DNA of 27,816 bases from the IMG/VR virus record IMGVR_UViG_3300022074_000292, positions 1-27,816 of that record; one strand, 5' to 3'. How positions within the stretch are numbered: position 1 is the first letter of the stretch; every line of letters starts with the position of its first letter. The notes beneath the pieces were generated by a model. It was not told the DNA's origin, did no database searches, and saw only the letters and a list, made by a program, of their open reading frames with translations. Source of the stretch: a virus. The position numbers and the translations under genes are program-made. Of this stretch, positions 22,393 through 26,498 are shown piece after piece.

Positions 22393-22408
22393 AACCACCA
22401 CCCCCTAT
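22361..22408 (+). promoter_or_regulatory. Competing GC-rich hairpins before the terminase small-subunit gene
   Basis: CCCCCTATAGGGGG (22361-22374) is a perfect 14-bp palindrome. Next to it ATAGGGGGGTGGT (22376-22388) pairs with ACCACCACCCCCTAT (22394-22408) around a five-base loop with a two-base bulge. CCCCCTAT is present twice and ATAGGGGG twice, so the two hairpins could exclude each other. The element ends 33 bases before the next ATG, which has its own AAGGAG. It is not followed by a T-run. Confidence 0.6.
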
Positions 22409-22441
22409 CCCAAATAACGTAACGACAAGGAGTAAAAGCTA

Positions 22442-22954
22442 ATGCCCAAAGTAGGTCAGAATTTACCAGAAGAACAAAGACAAAAGGGACTGAAAAGATT
22501 AACTCAGAAACAACAAGCTTTTCTGGATAACTTTATGCACAAGGATATGACTCAGACTAACGCCGCTCGACAAGCTGGGTATAGTAACCCCTCAGTAGAT
22601 GCAGTTAGGTTGCTCCGTAGTGAAGTGGTTCAGGAACGATTTCAGGAGATGCAGGAGGAGAATAGGAGTCGTTTTGGTGTAACGATAGACAAGTCAGTCA
22701 GGGACTTGCTCAAGATCCGTAACGAAGCATGGGAGTCAGGCAAGTTTGGTGAGGCTATTCGGGCTGAAGAACTCCGTTTAAAGGCTACTGGATTGCTTGT
22801 AAACAAGGCTCATGTGCTACATGAGAAAGTAGATAGCATGACAAAGGAAGAAATACTGGATGAACTCCAGAAATTACAACACTTAGCACAGGATCGGATG
22901 AAAAAAGCTAACGTCACCCACATAAACCCAAAGAAGATAGGCAAAAGTAGTTAA
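22442..22954 (+). CDS. Terminase small subunit
   Basis: A 170-residue DNA-packaging protein that recognises the phage packaging site and recruits the large terminase. The N-terminal domain LTQKQQAFLDNFMHKDMTQT then NAARQAGYSNPSVDAVRLL is the helix-turn-helix typical of phage terminase small subunits. The C-terminal half (RNEAWESGKFGEAIRAEELR; LHEKVDSMTKEEILDELQKL) is helical, matching the oligomerisation and portal-contact part. The ATG follows AAGGAGTAAAAGCTA. It is separated from the head genes, and no large subunit is in the window. The hexamer cluster upstream and the structured stretch downstream are candidate binding sites for it. Confidence 0.85.
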   Translation: MPKVGQNLPEEQRQKGLKRLTQKQQAFLDNFMHKDMTQTNAARQAGYSNPSVDAVRLLRSEVVQERFQEMQEENRSRFGVTIDKSVRDLLKIRNEAWESGKFGEAIRAEELRLKATGLLVNKAHVLHEKVDSMTKEEILDELQKLQHLAQDRMKKANVTHINPKKIGKSS

Positions 22955-23340
22955 ATATGGGTACATCTGGGTCTGCACTTGGCGAGTCCGTGGGCAGGGT
23001 CACCGAACAATTTCCATAGGCTACAGGTTATCGGGCTGTGATCGGGGTTGAAACCGACCAATTGTTCGGAGTTGCGTAGCTAATCGGGCTGGTATCGGGT
23101 TGGTATCGGGCTTCCTTCGGGCTACTGTTTGGCTTCCAGCTTGGGTTTCCTTCGGAACCAGCTCTGGGTCAGGAGGCGGATCGGGCTACGCAACTCCCCG
23201 TCCAGACCTGAATACGCACAATTGTTCGCGTTCACGCACAGGTAAGCTGTTGGGTTCGTCCAGCTCTGACTCCGAACAATTGTCCGAAGTCACCAGTTGG
23301 GACAGCAACAGCAGATGCTTCAAAAAAAAATAAAAAAATT
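22955..23340. other. GC-richer structured stretch without credible gene
   Basis: About 380 bases clearly richer in G and C than all surroundings. A 13-bp perfect inverted repeat (23068-23080 with 23185-23197) encloses a 104-base interior with the hairpin AGCT..GGTT.CC-TTC-GGAACC-AGCT (about 23138-23163) and five copies of ATCGGG (two as GGTATCGGG). Four AATTGTTCG/CGAACAATT motifs lie here (23004, 23060, 23220, 23273). The only frame of note (23100-23333) is low-complexity Ser/Gly and not believable. The stretch could be a folded RNA, a packaging site or a recombined remnant. Confidence 0.5.
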
Positions 23341-23351
23341 AATATTAACTG

Positions 23352-23380
23352 TTGACAGGTAGAAATCATTACTATATTAT
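23352..23380 (+). promoter_or_regulatory. Cassette promoter
   Basis: TTGACA (23352-23357) and TATTAT (23375-23380), spacer 17, with GAAATCATTAC (23362-23372) inside. An A-rich tract upstream (23322-23340) may act as UP element. Confidence 0.75.
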
Positions 23381-23410
23381 ATATACATATTCAGCCAAAG
23401 GAGTTAGAAA

Positions 23411-23578
23411 ATGAAAATAGGCGATAGAATAAAAGTAAAGGATCAAGAGATTTATGGAAATGTAGTTTGGATTCACCCCAATGAAGTTGTCATTGAAGAT
23501 GAAGATGCAGATTTATTTAATGATCCTGAAGATAAACAATTAACTTTTAAAAAATCAGAGGTAGAGGAAATAAAATGA
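23411..23578 (+). CDS. Small beta-rich acidic protein
   Basis: Encodes 55 residues. The ATG follows AAAGGAGTTAGAAA, the leader CAGCCAAAGGAG shared with other cassettes, and a strong promoter at 23352. The sequence KIGDRIKVKDQEIYGNVVWI reads like an SH3/KOW-type barrel, followed by an acidic loop (EDEDADLFNDPED). The stop overlaps the next start (ATGA). Function unknown. Confidence 0.65.
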   Translation: MKIGDRIKVKDQEIYGNVVWIHPNEVVIEDEDADLFNDPEDKQLTFKKSEVEEIK

Positions 23579-23985
23579 AAATGGATATTAAAAAAGTAGA
23601 AGCAATCTCAAAGCAGATGGAACTTAACGAAGAACAAGCCAAGCACGTAACACATCAAGACGATCATTATTACACATACGGAAATGAGGAATACATGGTT
23701 TTGACTGATGCAGAAGCACAAGACAAAGTTTTTGAATACATCAAGGAAACTGCTTGGGCATTTACTCCAAGTTTTTTGAGTTGTCATTCAATGATTGATG
23801 AAAAGGTTTTTGAAAAGCTTCAAGAAAGTTGCGAAACATCAAATGATGCGATTCTTACTTTGATCAAAGACTTCAATAGATTTGTAGAAGATGCAGTTTA
23901 CACAGATGGAAGGGGTCATTTTCTAGCTAGTTATGACCACGAAGAACACGAGCAAGGGGACTTTTACCTATATCGTACAAACTAG
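23575..23985 (+). CDS. Conserved phage hypothetical protein
   Basis: Encodes 136 residues, coupled to the previous gene by ATGA with GAGG upstream. It carries an N-terminal YYTYGNEEYMVLTDAEA segment, a helical middle (AQDKVFEYIKETAWAFTPSF) and a C-terminal DGRGHFLASYDHEEHE followed by FYLYRTN. The last pattern is widespread in phages, especially T4-like and cyanophage genomes, but its function is not known to me. The product is acidic and soluble with no signal peptide. A terminator follows 30 bases after the stop. Confidence 0.72.
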   Translation: MKMDIKKVEAISKQMELNEEQAKHVTHQDDHYYTYGNEEYMVLTDAEAQDKVFEYIKETAWAFTPSFLSCHSMIDEKVFEKLQESCETSNDAILTLIKDFNRFVEDAVYTDGRGHFLASYDHEEHEQGDFYLYRTN

Positions 23986-24014
23986 ATCGGGCAGGTTGCC
24001 CAGCAACAATCGGG

Positions 24015-24043
24015 ATCGGGGAAACCTGCTCCCGATTTTTTTT
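24015..24043 (+). terminator. Intrinsic terminator
   Basis: ATCGGG (24015-24020) pairs with CCCGAT (24031-24036) around a ten-base loop, followed by a run of eight T; AATCGGG at 24008 can pair with the same 3' arm. It ends the cassette 23411-23985. Confidence 0.82.
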
Positions 24044-24083
24044 GTGCTGGTACTGGCTCTGCCTCCTGTAGTTAGGTTAAGTA

Positions 24084-24097
24084 CGAACAATTGTTCG
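24084..24097. repeat. Palindrome CGAACAATTGTTCG
   Basis: Perfect 14-bp palindrome about 40 bases after a terminator and before the bidirectional hairpin. Same sequence as at 24824 and in the core of 25552-25569. Confidence 0.85.
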
Positions 24098-24113
24098 AAC
24101 TCAAACACCAGAC

Positions 24114-24156
24114 AAAAAAAAGAGCCGAAGTGGAAAGGTTCCTCGACTCTTTTTTT
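24114..24156. terminator. Bidirectional terminator hairpin
   Basis: Eight A (24114-24121), a stem GAGCCGA/TCGACTC (24122-24128 with 24143-24149) with an inner GGAA/TTCC, and seven T (24150-24156). In leftward RNA the stem has a G-U pair where rightward RNA has a C-A mismatch, so leftward use is favoured. Confidence 0.75.
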
Positions 24157-24275
24157 CATGCTCTCACATTAACTGGGGGAGTTGCTATTTTAGGTCTGTG
24201 AACCCCCTACCCCGAACTTTTGACCTCATATTGTTGTGGTGGGATACTGTAAACCATTACTGTCTTGCCATCACA
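24114..24275 (-). ncRNA. Candidate small RNA with its own promoter and terminator
   Basis: On the complementary strand, TTGACA-N17-TATATA (24305-24310 and 24282-24287) predicts a start near 24275. About 160 bases on, GAGTCGA...TCGGCTC pairs with an inner GGAA/TTTCC stem and runs into eight U residues (complement of 24114-24121). One outer pair is G-U in this strand but a C-A mismatch in the other, so the hairpin favours leftward RNA. The only frame is 16 codons, without a ribosome site. The RNA is inferred and unnamed; its targets are unknown. Confidence 0.5.
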
Positions 24276-24281
24276 TTTATA

Positions 24282-24310
24282 TATATAGCAATCATTACAA
24301 ATAGTGTCAA
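24282..24310 (-). promoter_or_regulatory. Leftward promoter of the candidate small RNA
   Basis: On the complementary strand TTGACA (24305-24310) and TATATA (24282-24287) are exactly 17 bases apart, the closest match to consensus in the window. The operator-like motif (24288-24298) fills the spacer. Confidence 0.75.
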
Positions 24311-24343
24311 GAAGAAAAATAAAAAAAAATAAAATAAAAGTGC

Positions 24344-24371
24344 TTGACTTATATTATGTAATGATTACTAT
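24344..24371 (+). promoter_or_regulatory. Cassette promoter
   Basis: TTGACT (24344-24349) and TACTAT (24366-24371), spacer 16, with the perfect palindrome GTAATGATTAC (24358-24368) over the -10 side. An A-rich tract (24311-24340) shared with the divergent leftward promoter precedes it. Confidence 0.7.
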
Positions 24372-24401
24372 ATAAATATAAACAGCCAATAGGAGATAAA
24401 A

Positions 24402-24680
24402 ATGGTTAAATCAATAAACTTAAAGCTTACACCTGAAGCTAAGTACATATGCTCATGGAATGGCAACAGTATTGTTCAGCTTCATACAAGTGATACTCTT
24501 TATAAAGAATACAAAGAAACTAACTTGTTTGATGAAAACATAGATAGTTACTTTGAGTGTATGGGTAATGGCTTTGATAATTTTATAATGAAAGATTATT
24601 TAGAGCATTCAAGCACAGACAGTGACTTCATAGATGTGAAGTTTTATAACGATAACATGATAATAACAAGAGTAGCATAA
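24402..24680 (+). CDS. Hypothetical protein of a single-promoter cassette
   Basis: Encodes 92 residues with AGGAGATAAAA before the ATG. Beta-rich at the start (KSINLKLTPEAKYICSWNGN; IVQLHTSDTLY), acidic in the middle (ENIDSYFECMGNGFDNFIMK), and ending in a strand (FYNDNMIITRVA). No catalytic motif, signal peptide or recognised family. The stop overlaps the start of a tiny membrane protein (TAATG). Confidence 0.62.
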   Translation: MVKSINLKLTPEAKYICSWNGNSIVQLHTSDTLYKEYKETNLFDENIDSYFECMGNGFDNFIMKDYLEHSSTDSDFIDVKFYNDNMIITRVA

Positions 24681-24769
24681 TGGATAGTTGGGAAATAGCA
24701 TTGGTGGTAGCTCAATCCATCTTCTTCTATGCAGTCGTATGTGCTGTTGTAATAATCATACCATTTTAA
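24680..24769 (+). CDS. Tiny single-pass membrane protein
   Basis: A 29-residue frame coupled to the previous gene by TAATG. After the polar MDSWEIA it is almost wholly hydrophobic (LVVAQSIFFYAVVCAVVIII), enough for one transmembrane helix. Its coupling and its position before a terminator support translation. Such mini-proteins can act as membrane modulators or superinfection factors; nothing more specific can be said, and a holin role is unsupported because the lysozyme lies far away. Confidence 0.55.
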   Translation: MDSWEIALVVAQSIFFYAVVCAVVIIIPF

Positions 24770-24782
24770 GAAGGGAGGAGTT

Positions 24783-24813
24783 GAAGCTGGGTTCGTAGCC
24801 CAGCTTCTTTTTT
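24783..24813 (+). terminator. Intrinsic terminator
   Basis: GAAGCTGGG (24783-24791) pairs with CCCAGCTTC (24799-24807), a nine-base-pair stem with a seven-base loop, followed by six T. It closes the cassette of the hypothetical and membrane protein genes. The GCTGGG/CCCAGC core recurs in two later terminators. Confidence 0.88.
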
Positions 24814-24823
24814 ATCCTGTAAC

Positions 24824-24837
24824 CGAACAATTGTTCG
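24824..24837. repeat. Palindrome CGAACAATTGTTCG
   Basis: Perfect 14-bp palindrome between the terminator and the next gene, identical in core to those at 24084 and 25554. It resembles a GAAC-N4-GTTC operator of the Gram-positive LexA type, but its many half-sites inside genes do not fit a simple operator. Confidence 0.85.
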
Positions 24838-24858
24838 TATTCAAAGAAGGAGAAGCAG

Positions 24859-25044
24859 TTGGAAAAAATTTATTATTATTATGACCACACTTATGGTGAG
24901 GGTTTTGTTATTGGAGATTTTGGAGAGTTAATGAACTTCATTGATGATTCATATGACAAAGACAGACATACGATCCAAGATACTTGGAGAGGTCATAAAG
25001 AAACGTGTAAAGAAAATGATAATATTATCGAAGAAAGGTGTTGA
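24859..25044 (+). CDS. Small acidic protein with TTG start
   Basis: Encodes 61 residues starting from TTG at 24859, with AGAAGGAG seven bases upstream. It is rich in Tyr, Asp and Glu (EKIYYYYDHTYGEG; GELMNFIDDSYDKDRHTI) with two cysteines near the end. No TTGAC-type promoter was found between the preceding terminator and this gene, unlike in the other cassettes, so it may depend on read-through or another promoter near the palindrome. Its stop TGA lies inside the -35 box of the next promoter. No family is recognised. Confidence 0.55.
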   Translation: MEKIYYYYDHTYGEGFVIGDFGELMNFIDDSYDKDRHTIQDTWRGHKETCKENDNIIEERC

Positions 25045-25069
25045 CATCTATTGTAGCAATCATTACTAT
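25041..25069 (+). promoter_or_regulatory. Cassette promoter overlapping a stop codon
   Basis: TTGACA (25041-25046) holds the TGA stop of the preceding gene; TACTAT (25064-25069) follows after 17 bases. GCAATCATTAC (25056-25066) lies at the end of the spacer. Confidence 0.72.
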
Positions 25070-25100
25070 ATAATTATAAACAGTCAATAGGAGATAAATA

Positions 25101-25268
25101 ATGCAAGTTAAAGACTTAATAAAAACTTTGGAAAGACATGATCCTAATAATGAGGTTATTTTTTATAATTTAAGTAATCACAATCTTAAGCAATATAATT
25201 TAGTAGATATTTTGAGTGCAGATGGTCAATGTGAAATTACTACTACAAAGGAGAATGTTGATGTCTAA
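25101..25268 (+). CDS. Small phage hypothetical protein
   Basis: Encodes 55 residues with AGGAGATAAATA before the ATG. The opening QVKDLIKTLERHDPNNEVIF is a pattern often seen in small phage proteins (KDLI..L...DP...V.F). It continues with NLSNHNLKQYNLVDIL. Function unknown. The last eight bases overlap the next gene. Confidence 0.62.
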   Translation: MQVKDLIKTLERHDPNNEVIFYNLSNHNLKQYNLVDILSADGQCEITTTKENVDV

Positions 25269-25509
25269 TTTTTGTTTCACAGACGTTCCTGAAGAGAACG
25301 AACAATTTAGGGTAGCAAAGATCGTTGAGAACGAACATGGTTACTACCCTCTTACAAAAGCCAACCCCAATGATCCACATGAGATCGACAAATTCATAGG
25401 CAGTGCAATGCACGTCAGAGCCATAGTCGATAAATGGAACAAGGAGATAGGAGTTGACAGTGATCGAGAGTGGGAAATTAAGTTCACCACCATGCACAAC
25501 ATAAAGTAG
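25261..25509 (+). CDS. Small hypothetical protein
   Basis: Encodes 82 residues from the ATG at 25261, which has AAAGGAG upstream; the earlier in-frame ATG at 25216 lies inside the previous gene. The product is mixed and acidic (SNFCFTDVPEENEQFRVAKI; IDKFIGSAMHVRAIVDKW). No motif is recognised. An exact CGAACAATT motif falls in its coding sequence (25299). A terminator follows eight bases after the stop. Confidence 0.62.
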   Translation: MSNFCFTDVPEENEQFRVAKIVENEHGYYPLTKANPNDPHEIDKFIGSAMHVRAIVDKWNKEIGVDSDREWEIKFTTMHNIK

Positions 25510-25517
25510 AAAAAACA

Positions 25518-25541
25518 GGCTGGGTTCTCCCAGCCTTTTTT
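25518..25541 (+). terminator. Intrinsic terminator
   Basis: GGCTGGG (25518-25524) pairs with CCCAGCC (25529-25535) around TTCT, followed by six T. It ends the two-gene cassette before the GGCT-like gene. Confidence 0.9.
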
Positions 25542-25551
25542 ACTGGCTGTA

Positions 25552-25569
25552 TACGAACAATTGTTCGTA
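25552..25569. repeat. Extended palindrome TACGAACAATTGTTCGTA
   Basis: The longest copy of the shared palindrome, 18 perfect base pairs, lying eleven bases after a terminator and about 44 bases before the next -35 box. The core is the same 14-mer as at 24084 and 24824. Confidence 0.88.
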
Positions 25570-25612
25570 GTTCCGTGGCTGGATCTGCTGTGAAAAAAAA
25601 TAAAAAAAGATG

Positions 25613-25641
25613 TTGACAGGTGTAGCAATCAATACTATATT
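25613..25641 (+). promoter_or_regulatory. Promoter of the GGCT-like gene
   Basis: TTGACA (25613-25618) and TATATT (25636-25641), spacer 17, with GCAATCAATAC (25625-25635) inside and an A-rich tract (25593-25609) upstream. Confidence 0.75.
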
Positions 25642-25675
25642 ATATATAAATCAATTTCAGCCAAAGGAGATAAAA

Positions 25676-26176
25676 ATGAAAAAGATTTATATTGCTTACG
25701 GAGCAAATACAAATAGAAGGGCAATGGCACGAAGGTGTCCCAATGCCAAACCAATGGGGTCTGGTTTCATTGTCGGTCAAAGGTTTAAGTTTAATAACGT
25801 AGCAGACATCGTTCCAACACAAGTAGGTAGTGGAGTATCAGATGCACCAGCAGTTGCTTGGCAGATCACACCTGATTGTGAAAAAGCACTTGATAGATTT
25901 GAGGGTTTTCCGAGTTTGTACAGAAAGATTGACGTTACCTTTCAAGCAGATGGTGAATACCTTAATGGCTTTGCTTACAAGATGAATTATACAGGATTCC
26001 ATACACCAAGTCCTATATATGTTGATGGTATCAGAACTGGATTGAAGAACTTTTTCAATGCAAGTTACTGGCACATGATCGACAACTCTATTGACTCTGC
26101 AATTATAGAGAGTTTCAGAATGGAGGAAACGGGAAGCCCGTTGACTAAACGGGTTGGTGGCAAGCAGTGGAGGTAA
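25676..26176 (+). CDS. GGCT/AIG2-like cyclotransferase
   Basis: Encodes 166 residues from the ATG at 25676, set by AGGAGATAAAA and by the promoter at 25613; the longer frame from 25610 would start upstream of transcription. The gamma-glutamylcyclotransferase fold is indicated by YIAYGANTN (residues 5-13, the substrate-binding loop, YGSN in most), MARRCPNA, then PAVAWQITPDCEKALDRFEG with Glu76 as likely catalytic acid/base, followed by FPSLYRK. Such enzymes cyclise gamma-glutamyl amines to release 5-oxoproline. The next gene is an amidoligase, a pairing reported in comparative genomics of peptide-modifying systems. The substrate is unknown. Each gene has its own control region. Confidence 0.82.
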   Translation: MKKIYIAYGANTNRRAMARRCPNAKPMGSGFIVGQRFKFNNVADIVPTQVGSGVSDAPAVAWQITPDCEKALDRFEGFPSLYRKIDVTFQADGEYLNGFAYKMNYTGFHTPSPIYVDGIRTGLKNFFNASYWHMIDNSIDSAIIESFRMEETGSPLTKRVGGKQWR

Positions 26177-26195
26177 GTTTCTCCTAAGGCAAAAG

Positions 26196-26224
26196 CCCAG
26201 CTTCCAGTCGGAGCTGGGTTTTTT
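26196..26224 (+). terminator. Intrinsic terminator
   Basis: CCCAGC plus TCC (26196-26205) pairs with GGA plus GCTGGG (26210-26218) around AGTC with one unpaired T, followed by six T. It ends the GGCT-like gene transcript. Confidence 0.85.
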
Positions 26225-26427
26225 CTGGTGTGAATCCGTACAATTGTTCGGGTTGATCGGGCATCGGGGAAGCTGGCTCCTGTAAAATTTTTGATGAAGC
26301 TCCTTATGGTATATAGGGTAATGGGTAAAAAAATTTTTATTTTTTTTTAATTTTTAAAAAATGTAATAAAATCAACAACTTAATCGCAGCTACAAAAAAA
26401 AGTTATAATTGTTCGTATTTAAGTATT

Positions 26428-26456
26428 GCAATCATTACATAAAAAGATTATATAAT
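26428..26456 (+). promoter_or_regulatory. Operator-like motif and -10 box before the amidoligase gene
   Basis: GCAATCATTAC (26428-26438) is an exact copy of the cassette operator motif. TATAAT (26451-26456) is a good -10, but the only -35 candidate is TTGCAA (26426-26431) at 19 bases, so the promoter is tentative. Confidence 0.5.
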
Positions 26457-26498
26457 TACTATACTAAGCAATGTTAAATTTTTGGAAAGGAAACAACA

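Larger units (their letters stand above)
23986..24401. other. Intergenic control region between two cassettes
   Basis: These 416 bases hold no credible protein gene. In order they contain a rightward terminator (24015-24043), the palindrome at 24084, a bidirectional hairpin (24114-24156), a stretch with a leftward transcript but only a 16-codon frame, a leftward promoter (24282-24310), an A/T tract (24311-24340) and a rightward promoter (24344-24371). Confidence 0.7.
26177..26498. other. Intergenic region before the amidoligase gene
   Basis: About 320 bases without a gene. It holds the terminator (26196-26224), AATTGTTCG motifs at 26242 and 26407, two ATCGGG copies (about 26255 and 26262), a strongly A/T-rich tract (26325-26365), and an operator-like GCAATCATTAC (26428-26438) followed by TATAAT (26451-26456). 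A promoter for the amidoligase gene probably lies at its end, but its -35 box is not clear. Confidence 0.6.

Noticed and set aside
23100-23333. 77-codon frame in the GC-richer stretch
   Set aside because: TTG start without a ribosome site, low-complexity Ser/Gly/Arg product, and strong hairpins in the same bases; more likely non-coding.
24084-25569. CGAACAATTGTTCG as a simple LexA-type operator
   Set aside because: Most copies are half-sites inside genes and the palindromes sit outside the -35/-10 region, so a classical SOS operator does not explain the pattern.
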